A stretch of 47,240 nt of DNA from Phycisphaerales bacterium. Its GTDB lineage: Bacteria > Planctomycetota > Phycisphaerae > Sedimentisphaerales > Anaerobacaceae. Where the stretch lies: contig CP070675.1 of assembly GCA_020352215.1 (NCBI GenBank), positions 2,240,803 to 2,288,042 on the forward strand, given 5' to 3'. The translations under genes were made by a program, and so were the position numbers. The notes below the pieces were generated by a model. It worked only from the letters and a program-made list of their open reading frames with translations, made no database searches and was not told the DNA's origin. This document shows, in pieces, positions 24,017 to 32,743 of the stretch (the first letter of the stretch is position 1; every line of letters starts with the position of its first letter).

Positions 24017-25526
24017 CGACTTCGGCTCCCGTAAGCTGTTCCATAACTTCTTGCAGCGTGATGTCACTCGCCTTGGCCGTGCGAAGGATGCGCCCGTCAC
24101 GGTAAAGGGCGACCCGGTGTGAAATCTGCATCACCTCGGCCAAATCGGAAGAGATCAACAAGACAGCCATTCCTGATTCCACCAACGAACCGATGATGTC
24201 GAACATCTCTTCGCGTGCGCCGACATCCACGCCGCGCGTCGGCTCATCAAGAATGAGAACCTTAGGGCGCTCCTCCATCCAACGTGCGACTAAGGTCTTC
24301 TGCTGATTGCCCCCCGAGAGCGTCTCAACGCCCCGTTCGGGATCGTCCACCCTGATCCCGAAGTTCCTGACCGCTCGATCAACGATCTCTCGGCGTTTTC
24401 GCATGTCAGGAAAACACATGGTGTTCCACTGCTTGAGCCAGGGCAACGCCAGATTGAAGGCAACCGATTGCGTCATCACCAGCCCTTCCCGCGTGCGATC
24501 CTCCGGTATCATAACCAGTCCGTTGGCCAACGCATCTTGAGGGCAGCGGAGCGATACCGTCCGGCCGTCAACCTGGATTGTTCCTTTCTCGATCACGTCG
24601 ATTCCGAAGAGCGCGCGGGCCAGCTCAGACCGACCCGACCCCACTAATCCTGCCAGGCCAAGAACCTCGCCGTAGAGCAGGTCGAAACTGACACCGTGAA
24701 TGTTCGGGCTGGTGAGATTATCGACCTGCAGCGCCACCTTCCCGCGCCGGCAAACGGGCCGGCGAAAATGCTCTGCGATGTCACGGCCGACCATCAACCG
24801 AACGAGTTCTCTCCGGTCAATCTGAGAAGTCGGCTGCGTGCCGACAGCTCGGCCATCTCGCAATACCGTGACACGGTCTGCAAGCCGACTGATCTCTTCC
24901 ACCCGATGGGAAATGTAAATGATTCCTACTCCCTGAGATCGCAAGTGGCGGAGGGTGACGAACAGGGCCTCGGTCTCCGCCTCGGAAAGGGCACTCGTCG
25001 GCTCGTCAAGAACCAGAATCTTCGCCTGACACGACAGCGCACGGGCGATTTCAACCAACTGCCGATGTGCCACGCTCAATTGGGAGACAAGCGTCTGCAC
25101 CGAGCCGATTTCTTTCAGCCCGAGATCGTCCACAAGCGCCTCGGCATCGGCAATCATCCTGCGGCGATGCAATCCCGCGAGACCCCGAGGTTCTCTACCC
25201 AGGTAGATGTTCTCGGCGATGGATAGATTCGGCGCCAAAGACAACTCCTGGTGGATGATTCGTATGCCGTTGCGATTCGCATCTGCCACGCTGCGGATAT
25301 GGGCGGGCCCGCCTTCGATCCGGATCGTTCCCGATTCTGGTCTGTGAATCCCGCCGAGCACCTTGATGAGAGTGGATTTGCCCGCGCCGTTCTCACCCAA
25401 GAGGGCATGAATCTCGCCTCGGCTCAAGTAGAAGTCCACATTGTCCAGCGCGGTGACACCGCCAAATCGTTTGGTGATGTCACGCAGAGTCAAGAGCTGT
25501 GTTGCATCTGGGGCGGCTTGGACCAT
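24003..25526 (-). CDS. Sugar ABC transporter ATP-binding protein, two ABC domains
   Basis: A 507-aa RbsA/MglA-type protein with tandem nucleotide-binding domains. Domain 1 has Walker A GENGAGKST (about 44-52), a degenerate signature (LSVAHRQ) and Walker B ILVLDEPTSAL. Domain 2 has a degenerate Walker A (GLVGSGRSE), signature LSGGNQQK and Walker B VLILDEPTRGV. A degenerate second Walker A is normal for this family. The start lies 4 bp after the stop of the binding-protein gene, and the end overlaps the permease gene. It powers import of the sugar bound by the lipoprotein encoded upstream. Confidence 0.95.
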   Translation of the reverse strand: MVQAAPDATQLLTLRDITKRFGGVTALDNVDFYLSRGEIHALLGENGAGKSTLIKVLGGIHRPESGTIRIEGGPAHIRSVADANRNGIRIIHQELSLAPNLSIAENIYLGREPRGLAGLHRRRMIADAEALVDDLGLKEIGSVQTLVSQLSVAHRQLVEIARALSCQAKILVLDEPTSALSEAETEALFVTLRHLRSQGVGIIYISHRVEEISRLADRVTVLRDGRAVGTQPTSQIDRRELVRLMVGRDIAEHFRRPVCRRGKVALQVDNLTSPNIHGVSFDLLYGEVLGLAGLVGSGRSELARALFGIDVIEKGTIQVDGRTVSLRCPQDALANGLVMIPEDRTREGLVMTQSVAFNLALPWLKQWNTMCFPDMRKRREIVDRAVRNFGIRVDDPERGVETLSGGNQQKTLVARWMEERPKVLILDEPTRGVDVGAREEMFDIIGSLVESGMAVLLISSDLAEVMQISHRVALYRDGRILRTAKASDITLQEVMEQLTGAEVDENR

Positions 25527-25530
25527 TGGG

Positions 25531-26472
25531 TTATCGCTCAGTCAGGAACTGATCGGCATTTTCTTCCGTAATCAACTTCACGGGCACCTTGATATCCTTT
25601 TCGACCGGCTTGCCTTCGAGGTGGTCGTACATCTTTTCCGCTGCGATGCGACCGATCTCTTTGGGAAACTGCGCCGAAGTGGACAGCAATTTGCCTGCCT
25701 TGATCGCCGCGATGCCCTCGGCCGAACCATCGACCGTAACCACAGTGACATCTTTTAGCTTGCCGGCCGATTCCAAAGCTGAGATCGCGCCCAAAGCACT
25801 CGGGTCGTTGATGGGGAAAACAGCATTGATCTCGGGAAAGCGGCCCAGCAAGTCACGCATAACCGGCCGCGCGCCTTCGGTCGTGCCTTTGCCTTCTTGA
25901 ATGTCCAGTATCTCCATGTCACTGTATTTGGCCAACTCCTCCTTGAACCCCGCGACTCGATCAATGCAAGCCTTGTTGACCGACCGATGCAGTACGACGA
26001 CCTTCGCGGGCCTGCACACCTTCGCCAACGCCCGAGCAGCCAGGCGACCGGCCTCGACGTTGTCGGACGCCACCTGGCAGACGACAAGGTTCATGTCCTT
26101 TACCGGAGCATCAACGACAATGCACGGCACTTGCTTGCGCTTGGCCTGCAGCAGGCTGCCCTTGATGCCCTCCCAGTTGACAGGATTGATAAAGACTCCC
26201 GAGGCGTCCTGCAAGATCAGGTCGGAAATGTCGTTTCGCTGCTTCAGGCTGTTCCACTGCGCATCGAGAGTTATCAGTCGATCGCCGTGCGCTTCTACGA
26301 CCTGCTTCATGCCTGCGTTCAGGTCCACGAAGAACGGATTATTCATGGTCTGGTACGTGACACCGAACAAGCGACCGCCCGCGCCGGCCTCGCCGGCCTC
26401 ATCTTTCTCCTTGCATCCGGCGGCAAGCACTACGGCGACTGCTGCTGCCAAAGAAAGCCATCTGGTCTTCAT
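25531..26472 (-). CDS. Sugar-binding lipoprotein of the ABC importer
   Basis: A 313-aa periplasmic-binding protein of the ribose/galactose type (Peripla_BP_4). The lipobox LAAGC puts the lipidated Cys at residue 20, so it is membrane-tethered rather than free. The mature domain starts with FGVTYQTMNNPFF, a typical first strand and ligand loop, and contains VFPINDPSALGAISALESAG and VVTVDGSAEGIAAIKAGKL, conserved hinge-side sequences. The gene lies 27 bp after the GH32-like gene and 4 bp before the ATPase gene. By operon logic its ligand is fructose or a small fructoside; sequence alone does not prove this. Confidence 0.93.
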   Translation of the reverse strand: MKTRWLSLAAAVAVVLAAGCKEKDEAGEAGAGGRLFGVTYQTMNNPFFVDLNAGMKQVVEAHGDRLITLDAQWNSLKQRNDISDLILQDASGVFINPVNWEGIKGSLLQAKRKQVPCIVVDAPVKDMNLVVCQVASDNVEAGRLAARALAKVCRPAKVVVLHRSVNKACIDRVAGFKEELAKYSDMEILDIQEGKGTTEGARPVMRDLLGRFPEINAVFPINDPSALGAISALESAGKLKDVTVVTVDGSAEGIAAIKAGKLLSTSAQFPKEIGRIAAEKMYDHLEGKPVEKDIKVPVKLITEENADQFLTER

Positions 26473-26499
26473 CGTTTATCTCCGTGCAAAAGTCATGTC

Positions 26500-28719
26500 C
26501 TACCAATGATTCGTGGCGGCCATCTGCCACGCGCGCAGCGACTCAACCTCGACCGAACCGCCCTCGCTGAAGAGCACCAGACCGAGGCTGTCGCTCCGGG
26601 TCGGATAGATTCGCTGAGTGATGCACTGCCTTGCGTTGGCGAACAGCTCGAGTATCGAGCGGTCCAAAAAGATGCGCAGCCGCAGCGGCTCATCTTGCTT
26701 TAGCTCGAACGGCGCTACCTGTTTCGTCACCTGCGGATTGTCGCCGCCCTTCATGCAGAACGTGTAGTACTTGATATCGTCCGCACTCGACTTGCTCACA
26801 TCGATCGTCAGGCACTTGGCTGACGGGTCGCATTCAATGACAGTGTGTTCCTCACCGCCCGGCGAACAGCGCACCTTGATTCCAAATCGCTTCGCATCGC
26901 CGGGCTTGATAGTCAAATCCAGCTCAAGACAGTCGCCGGACACGTCACCCACTGTCACGTCCAAACCATCCGTGACTCTGATGGATTCGAGCCTCCTGCC
27001 GTGCATGCGCAGCTGCTTGAGTTCCTCGATTGGCTCGATCCGCAATGTGCCGTCGCCATTCAAGGAAAGCACACGCGGCAGGGTCATAGTCCCGCTCCAA
27101 CCGTATTCGTTACTGCCCCGCCGGTCCAGAACCCACGCCCACATTATGCGCCGCCCTTCGTTATCAAGCAAGCTTTCGGGTGCAAAACACGTCCCGCCGG
27201 GCCAGTTCATGCGGGCGTGCATTTCCGGGTGGAACTGCTCATCTTTCCAGTGGCCCAGATAGTATCTACAGCCGCGAGCGTGGCTGATACACAGCAGCAT
27301 ATGTTTGTCACCCAGCCTGAAGAAATCGGGGCACGAGATGTCCTCGAAATCATCAACTCCCGGCATGTTCCGCGTCAGGAACGGGCCGACATACTCCCAG
27401 CCGTCCAGCGTGTCGGCCTTAAACAACGTGGGCCGGCTGCCGCCGAAAATGGCGTAGTACGTGTCACCTTCCAGCCACCCGTGCGGGTCCCATGAGCTGT
27501 ACAGCTTCTCCTCGGGGCTGCCCTTCTTGGGAATAGGGATGATCGGGTTTGTAGCCAGCTTGGTCCAGTTCTCCAGCTCCGGCCCGCCGCAGGTGGCGAT
27601 GCAGTTTCCCGCACCGACGCCGTGGTAGAGTATCGTAGCGTCACCGTCTTTATTGACGAAGCAGTTGCCGCTGAAGATTCCGCGATCTACATCGCCGGGC
27701 GCCGGGAACAAAGCGGGACTGTGCCATCGCCAGTGCAGCAGGTCCCTGCTGGAAGCGTGGCCCCAGCAGTGGCCGCGATGGTCCTGGAAGATGTAGCACA
27801 GATGATACCTGCCGTTCCAGTAGATCGCGCCGTTTCCATCAAAGGGCATACACCGGCCTTCCGGGCTGACGAAGTGATAGATCGGCCGATGTGGATCGCT
27901 CAGGAGTTTTGCTCGCAGCTCGCGCTGGGCCGCGACCAGGGCGTCAATGGCCGTGCGGGGCGCAGATTGCTCGAGCGCGCGGGCAAGGAACCCCTTCGGC
28001 GCAGCAACCATAATAGGTAAATCACCTTCGAGAATCAGGTGACTGTCGCCCATCCTTGCCCCGCCGGTCAGGTAGGTCTCCGGAAAATTGCCCATGCGGT
28101 CGCCGGTCTGGCCGTCACTGAATGTCCACCACGCCAGGGGCGGGACATCGGATGGCTCCTCCGGCCGTAGACCGGCGATCTGCTCGGCCGCCAACGCCCT
28201 ATCGTAGATACGGGCATCGTCAATCCTGCCGCGAAAGCATGAAGTGTCGGACGTGGTCACGTGACGCTTTCCAAACATTACGACGCTGCCCGGGCCAAAC
28301 GTCTGCTGCTGATCGATCTTGTATGATGAATATCTCTCGCCGTTGCGGTAGATCGTGACGCTCTTGTCCTTGTAGACGATTGCTATCTGTACAAACGTAT
28401 CTTTGTCTGCTGTCTCGGCCGGGTATGCGTGCTGGTCTCTTTGGCTTCTGTTGTAGAAGTCGCTGCCAGCCATCCATTTTCCTTCGGCAAGCTCGCCGAA
28501 GATGATGCCGTCGAAGTGGCTCTCCATATCGTCGAGCGTCAACGCGCTGCCCCCCCGCTGCTCAAGATCGGCCGGTGCCACCCACACAACGAGTGTTTTG
28601 TCCGTAATCTGCCTTTGAGAGACCCCTGTAGCGGGCTCGCAGGCTGCGATAGCCCCGACGACCGCACATAGGAGAGCGAAGATTCTCACAGTCTTTGCAT
28701 CCTTGTCCTTATTCAGCAT
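26500..28719 (-). CDS. GH32-like fructan hydrolase lipoprotein with N-terminal LamG-like domain
   Basis: 739 aa with a lipoprotein signal (IAAC, Cys27). A LamG-like domain fills about residues 45-185 (FRGRIDDARIYDRALAAEQI) and a GH32 five-bladed propeller about 280-560, followed by a beta-sandwich (RLRIFLDRSILELFAN is the typical GH32 C-domain motif). The nucleophile region reads MPFDGNGAIYWNG (Asp294) rather than the usual WMNDPNG. The RDP-like motif is SSWDPHGW (Asp411). The EC motif reads FEDISCPDFF, with Ser462 where the acid/base Glu is expected and Glu459 three residues earlier. Family assignment is strong; catalytic mechanism or substrate may differ from standard invertases and levanases. 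It is the first gene of an operon with a complete sugar ABC importer. Confidence 0.9.
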   Translation of the reverse strand: MLNKDKDAKTVRIFALLCAVVGAIAACEPATGVSQRQITDKTLVVWVAPADLEQRGGSALTLDDMESHFDGIIFGELAEGKWMAGSDFYNRSQRDQHAYPAETADKDTFVQIAIVYKDKSVTIYRNGERYSSYKIDQQQTFGPGSVVMFGKRHVTTSDTSCFRGRIDDARIYDRALAAEQIAGLRPEEPSDVPPLAWWTFSDGQTGDRMGNFPETYLTGGARMGDSHLILEGDLPIMVAAPKGFLARALEQSAPRTAIDALVAAQRELRAKLLSDPHRPIYHFVSPEGRCMPFDGNGAIYWNGRYHLCYIFQDHRGHCWGHASSRDLLHWRWHSPALFPAPGDVDRGIFSGNCFVNKDGDATILYHGVGAGNCIATCGGPELENWTKLATNPIIPIPKKGSPEEKLYSSWDPHGWLEGDTYYAIFGGSRPTLFKADTLDGWEYVGPFLTRNMPGVDDFEDISCPDFFRLGDKHMLLCISHARGCRYYLGHWKDEQFHPEMHARMNWPGGTCFAPESLLDNEGRRIMWAWVLDRRGSNEYGWSGTMTLPRVLSLNGDGTLRIEPIEELKQLRMHGRRLESIRVTDGLDVTVGDVSGDCLELDLTIKPGDAKRFGIKVRCSPGGEEHTVIECDPSAKCLTIDVSKSSADDIKYYTFCMKGGDNPQVTKQVAPFELKQDEPLRLRIFLDRSILELFANARQCITQRIYPTRSDSLGLVLFSEGGSVEVESLRAWQMAATNHW

Positions 28720-28736
28720 GTGACCCTATCATCCAA

Positions 28737-28795
28737 CTTGCCCTAACGGCAAGATCATAAACGAAGACCGCTCGTTTTTCCACTGACAAAAACGA
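28737..28795 (-). promoter_or_regulatory. Two inverted repeats upstream of the fructan operon
   Basis: Two perfect inverted repeats lie just upstream of the GH32-like gene. One is TCGTTTTT/AAAAACGA (28772-28779 and 28788-28795, 8-bp gap). The other is CTTGCC/GGCAAG (28737-28742 and 28748-28753). They may be operators. No regulator gene lies nearby and no clear -35/-10 pair could be assigned. Confidence 0.35.
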
Positions 28796-28866
28796 ACCCT
28801 AGGCGGGGATGCTTTTGCAGCCCGGGGGAAAATGCGCACAACGTGCCACAGGCGGGCACATTGTAA

Positions 28867-28900
28867 GAAAAGGGCTGCAAGCGTCAGAGCTCACAGCCCT
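28867..28900 (-). terminator. Intrinsic terminator (minus strand)
   Basis: On the minus strand a 12-bp stem (28871-28882 with 28889-28900, two G-U or mismatched pairs) is followed by TTTTCTT. It lies 26 bp after the stop of the PEP-CTERM-like gene and is closely related to the terminator at 20088-20122. Confidence 0.7.
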
Positions 28901-28926
28901 GTTGAAACTCTGCCCTGTAGATTCTC

Positions 28927-29649
28927 TTACAGTGTTCTGCGTCTGCGCAACCAGCCGACAAGGCCCATGCCGATGCCGCCGACGAGGACAGCGCTTGGTG
29001 CCGGAGCCAGATGCTCGGCACTGTTTACATCGGTCCCGGTGTCCAATACAAGCGCGATGAAACCCTCACTGCCTTCGCTGAAGTATAGCGAATATTCCTC
29101 ATACAACTCTCTATGCCACGACAGACTCTCACCGTCCTCAGCCAGAATCCACTCATCCAGTCTTCCGCTTCCAGCACCAACGAACGCCTGAGCGAACGCA
29201 GAATCGCCCACATCCTCCGTCACTGCCTCGCCAAAGCTTTCGAGATGAACCGTGAGATTCAGAAACCCTGACTCTTCGGCACGGAACCACACCCACTGAT
29301 CGCCCAAGTACGTAGAGTCAAGGTCCACGCCTGGTGGTGGCGCAGAGTAGGCCCACGTTCCGCCCGACCCTTCGCCGAGCCAACCACCCGCTCGGGCGTT
29401 CTCAGTCTCGAGTTCACCAGCCGTCCACCAGTCCGTAACAGGCCACCAGTCCTGGATGTACAAGGAAGAATGGTCCTCAATGATGCCCCCCACCATGCTC
29501 TCGACCCGGTAGATGTCAATGGGAATTCCCGACCATTCGACGGAGACGCTGACCTCCGCGTACGCTGTTGCGAGCGCGAGAGCCTGCGACGAGCCTGCCG
29601 TCACTATCACCAGCAATGCAACAGCAGTTAGTAGAGTCCAGTTCTTCAT
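28927..29649 (-). CDS. Exported PEP-CTERM-like protein (240 aa)
   Basis: A signal peptide (MKNWTLLTAVALLVIVTAGS) is followed by a beta-rich domain of about 180 residues with many Trp and Glu residues and no recognised family. The C-terminus has a short Pro-containing motif (APAPS), a hydrophobic segment (AVLVGGIGMGLVGW) and an Arg cluster (LRRRRTL). This is the architecture of exosortase-sorted PEP-CTERM proteins, with APAPS in place of the usual PEP. AAAAGGAGGT precedes the ATG. No exosortase gene is in the window. Probably a surface protein of unknown function. Confidence 0.75.
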   Translation of the reverse strand: MKNWTLLTAVALLVIVTAGSSQALALATAYAEVSVSVEWSGIPIDIYRVESMVGGIIEDHSSLYIQDWWPVTDWWTAGELETENARAGGWLGEGSGGTWAYSAPPPGVDLDSTYLGDQWVWFRAEESGFLNLTVHLESFGEAVTEDVGDSAFAQAFVGAGSGRLDEWILAEDGESLSWHRELYEEYSLYFSEGSEGFIALVLDTGTDVNSAEHLAPAPSAVLVGGIGMGLVGWLRRRRTL

Positions 29650-29666
29650 CTCTTTACCTCCTTTTA

Positions 29667-29758
29667 GCTAACGAGTTTTTCGTATTGCGTATATCGTACG
29701 GCGTATTGCGTCGAATTACAGACCACGCACGACGCCTGACGCTTCACGTACGACGAGT
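29667..29758. repeat. Low-complexity CGTA-rich stretch
   Basis: Short repeated words such as CGTATTGCGTA and CGTACG recur in an imperfect pattern between the PEP-CTERM-like gene and the relic tail. No ORF uses it convincingly. It resembles a degenerate intergenic repeat element. Confidence 0.35.
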
Positions 29759-29884
29759 CTATAGCCTCCCGCGGCTCCGCACGTAGCCGACACATCTCAC
29801 AGCAATACCGGCGAGGAAAAGAACACCGGGCGGGGGAATGGATTCTCCAGTCAGGGTATACCACTCCTCCTTGAATGCTGGCAT
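29759..29884 (-). pseudogene. Orphan PEP-CTERM-like tail
   Basis: A 41-codon minus-strand frame (ATG at 29884, TAG at 29759) encodes TLTGESIPPPGVLFLAGIAV followed by RCVGYVRSRGRL. This is a Pro-rich motif, a hydrophobic segment and basic residues, the layout of a PEP-CTERM sorting tail with no protein body in front. It lies just upstream of the intact PEP-CTERM-like gene on the same strand, suggesting the 3' remnant of a deleted sister gene. Confidence 0.5.
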
Positions 29885-30128
29885 TTTCTACCAGACTCCG
29901 GCCGTGGTTGTCAAGCATTTTCTTCGCGTATCTGGGGGCTGCGGACCGGCGTTCTGCCCCCAGAATTGAGGGGTCCGGCTGAACTCCGAAAATCTCCGGC
30001 TTGTGATGGCCGGCGGTTGCAGTGGCGGGTGGTTGGATTCAGGCACTAACTGAAAACGCAACTCTGCCTGACACCCCATCTTCATCGTCTTTCATCACCT
30101 TATAAGTTCGGAGATGAGTCAAGATGTG
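29885..30128. other. Intergenic region with no recognised feature
   Basis: About 240 bp between the orphan tail and the next promoter. Only weak ORFs are present, and no hairpin or motif stands out. Confidence 0.4.
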
Positions 30129-30157
30129 TTGTTGATCGGCGGTGGAGGGATTATAAT
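30129..30157 (+). promoter_or_regulatory. Sigma70-type promoter of the DUF1846 gene
   Basis: TTGTTG at 30129-30134 and a perfect TATAAT at 30152-30157 with a 17-bp spacer. The start codon of the DUF1846 gene lies about 110 bp downstream. Confidence 0.55.
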
Positions 30158-30270
30158 CACTGCCGAAGTGACAGCAACCTGGGTCACGTGGCCCTGACAG
30201 CTTTTCACAGCGATGTGTCTTGAGCAAAGCGCCGCTGCTCTCGGCTCTGCTCAATTCCGAAGGATTGGAC

Positions 30271-31905
30271 ATGAAGCATTCTAATGACGACTCGTACAGG
30301 CAACAGGGCCAAATCCAGGTTGCATCCAGTGCTTCAAGACAAGGCGGTGACAGTATAGTGAGCGTAGTGGAAAAGAAAATCAATCACATAGCGGTAAAAA
30401 CAGGTTTTGACAACGAGAAATATTTGCAGGAACAGACAAAGGCCATCCTCGAGCGCGTCAATCAGTTCGACAACAAGCTGTACCTGGAATTCGGCGGGAA
30501 ACTTCTATTTGATTATCATGCCGCGCGGGTGCTTCCCGGCTTCGACCCGAATGTTAAGATGCGCTTGTTGCAGAAAATAAAAGACCACATAGATGTCATT
30601 CTATGTATTTATGCCGGCGACATTGAGAGAAAGAAGGTGCGGGCCGACTTCGGAATTACCTATGATTCTGATGCGCTGAAGACCATCGATGACTTCAAGG
30701 AATGGGGCATCGATGTCACGGCCGTCGTAATTACGCGGTACGCAAACCAACTCTCAGCCAAGGCGTTCAAGAACAAGCTTGAACGGAGGGGAATACGCGT
30801 CTATACGCACAAGTTTACCAGGGGCTACCCTACGGATGTTGACATGATCGTAAGCGACGAAGGTTACGGTGACAACGAACCGATAAAGACCAAACATCCG
30901 ATCGTAGTTGTGACCGGGCCCGGACCGGGAAGCGGCAAACTCGCAACCTGCCTTTGCCATTTGTACCATGAATACAAAAACGGGAACGCGGCCGGATATG
31001 CTAAGTTCGAAACATTTCCCATCTGGAATTTGCCTCTGAAACACAAGGTAAACGTTGCCTACGAAGCAGCTACCGTCGATCTCAAGGATGTAAATTGCAT
31101 CGACCATCATCATCTGGAGGCGTATGGTGAAAAGACGGTCAACTACAATCGCGATATCGAGGCTTTTCCGCTGCTGAAAAGGATCGTAGAAAGAATCACA
31201 GGCGGAGAATCCTTCTACAAGTCTCCGACTGATATGGGAGTCAACCGTACCGGTTTCGGAATCGTGGATGACGAGGCGGTCCAGGAAGCCGCGCACCAAG
31301 AGATCATCAGGCGGTACTTCAGGTGTGCCTGCGAATATGCGATGGGATTCGTGGAAAGAGAAATACTGGAGCGGTCGGAACTCATAATGAAGAACGCTTG
31401 TGCCCAGGTGGAAGACCGAGCCGTGGTATTGCCCGCCCGGGAGGCCGCTCGAAAAGCACAGGAAACCGGCAAGGGCAACGAGGGCATCTATTGCGGGGCT
31501 GCGATAGAACTGCGGGATGGAACCATCGTTACAGGTGAGAATTCTCCGTTCATGCATGCGGCCTCGAGCCTTGTCATCAACGCTACGAAGCACCTTGCTG
31601 GTTTGCCGAAGAAATTGCATCTTCTGCCGCAGAATATCACCGATTCCATCCGGCATCTGAAAAAGGAAGTCCTGAACGGGAGAATGATAAGTCTGGACCT
31701 TGAAGAGACACTAATCACTCTGAGCATCAGCGCCATATCGAATCCTGCAGCTCAGATGGCCGTCGAGCACTTGAAGGAGCTCCGGGGATGTGAAGTTCAC
31801 ATAACTCACATTCCCACAACCGGGGATGAGGCTGGGTTGAGAAAGCTCGGTGTCAATCTCACCTCAGATCCCGATTTTTCTTCAAAGAATCTCTTCATCA
31901 GCTGA
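30271..31905 (+). CDS. DUF1846 (UPF0371) family protein
   Basis: 544 aa from the ATG at 30271, chosen because AAGGA lies 6 bp upstream; the frame is open from 30220, and the family's usual start lies near the [17 protein letters not shown] sequence. The conserved N-terminal block ([20 protein letters not shown] and [20 protein letters not shown]) and the central [13 protein letters not shown] loop, which resembles a phosphate-binding loop, identify the family. The protein is cytosolic with no signal or membrane segment. The biochemical role of DUF1846 proteins is not established to my knowledge. The family is best known from Firmicutes and other anaerobes. The gene stands alone here with its own promoter; length is slightly above typical (about 500 aa). 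Confidence 0.9.
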   Translation: MKHSNDDSYRQQGQIQVASSASRQGGDSIVSVVEKKINHIAVKTGFDNEKYLQEQTKAILERVNQFDNKLYLEFGGKLLFDYHAARVLPGFDPNVKMRLLQKIKDHIDVILCIYAGDIERKKVRADFGITYDSDALKTIDDFKEWGIDVTAVVITRYANQLSAKAFKNKLERRGIRVYTHKFTRGYPTDVDMIVSDEGYGDNEPIKTKHPIVVVTGPGPGSGKLATCLCHLYHEYKNGNAAGYAKFETFPIWNLPLKHKVNVAYEAATVDLKDVNCIDHHHLEAYGEKTVNYNRDIEAFPLLKRIVERITGGESFYKSPTDMGVNRTGFGIVDDEAVQEAAHQEIIRRYFRCACEYAMGFVEREILERSELIMKNACAQVEDRAVVLPAREAARKAQETGKGNEGIYCGAAIELRDGTIVTGENSPFMHAASSLVINATKHLAGLPKKLHLLPQNITDSIRHLKKEVLNGRMISLDLEETLITLSISAISNPAAQMAVEHLKELRGCEVHITHIPTTGDEAGLRKLGVNLTSDPDFSSKNLFIS

Positions 31906-32743
31906 TCCCCGTGACGTTGATGTATCCGGTGCAGGAAAGTCTACGTGCCGTTTCACCGGCCACAATTTGCTCAGAATCGAGCAGATGAGAAAGCGAGGTT
32001 GACGCAAGGGCGTGAAGGCTATGGGATTATCCTTATTGTAGCCGCCTCAGACCGTCACGTCGAAGATAGGAGAGCAAATGCGGCCCAGGCTTCAGGCTCC
32101 CAGCGCCGTCTTCGGCCCCGCCGTTCAGCCGCCAGTGTCGAGCGAGTAGAGCTACCGGTCCGGCCCAAGATGTGGCGGCCAACTGCAGGCATCACGCCTA
32201 TCGCGCGCATCCTCAGCGCTCCGAACTGGGGTCCGGTCGTGACAAATGCGCGGACATCGCTTGCGACGAATTTCAGCCTAAAGTAGGCGGGCAGCGCACC
32301 GGCGGGATCTTGACGATGAAATCAACACGCCGGTCACGACCTTACACTCCGCTCACCTTGCGGTTCTCGATGCATTCCTCCGGAATCCTCTTGACCTCTA
32401 TACCGGCTGCGGGCTCGCTGCGCCCTTTACACCCGAGAAAAAAAATGAAAAATCTCGAAAAAGAACTTGATTTCTGGACGTAACGTGTCAAACATATAGG
32501 TATGGTATGGTTTCGTCAAGAAATGAGGTGCGGCGATGTTTGTGTTTTTTTTGGGCACAAGTAGGACTGAAACAGTCTTGTTAGGAGCGATCAGGTCTGG
32601 TTGCCAGCATGAGCCCGATGGCTCTCCGCACAGCAGCGTAGCAGTAACGCTTCGTCGAAGGGAGAACTATTGCAGGCAGTAACTTCTTAGAACAATAAAC
32701 GGTGACCATATGCACCGGTTGTGTGCGCAGGGAGCCAACAGCT
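31906..32743. other. Long intergenic region
   Basis: About 840 bp without a supportable gene. Two plus-strand ORFs (31945-32286 and 32172-32483) lack ribosome-binding sites and motifs; their Arg- and Pro-rich translation suggests chance frames. An A-rich stretch with CGAGA/TCTCG arms lies near 32435-32462. TTGATT near 32469 might be a -35 element, but no good -10 could be paired with it. Confidence 0.45.

Noticed and set aside
31945..32286. 113-codon ORF in the long intergenic region
   Set aside because: No ribosome-binding site, Arg/Pro-rich translation and no motif; treated as chance.
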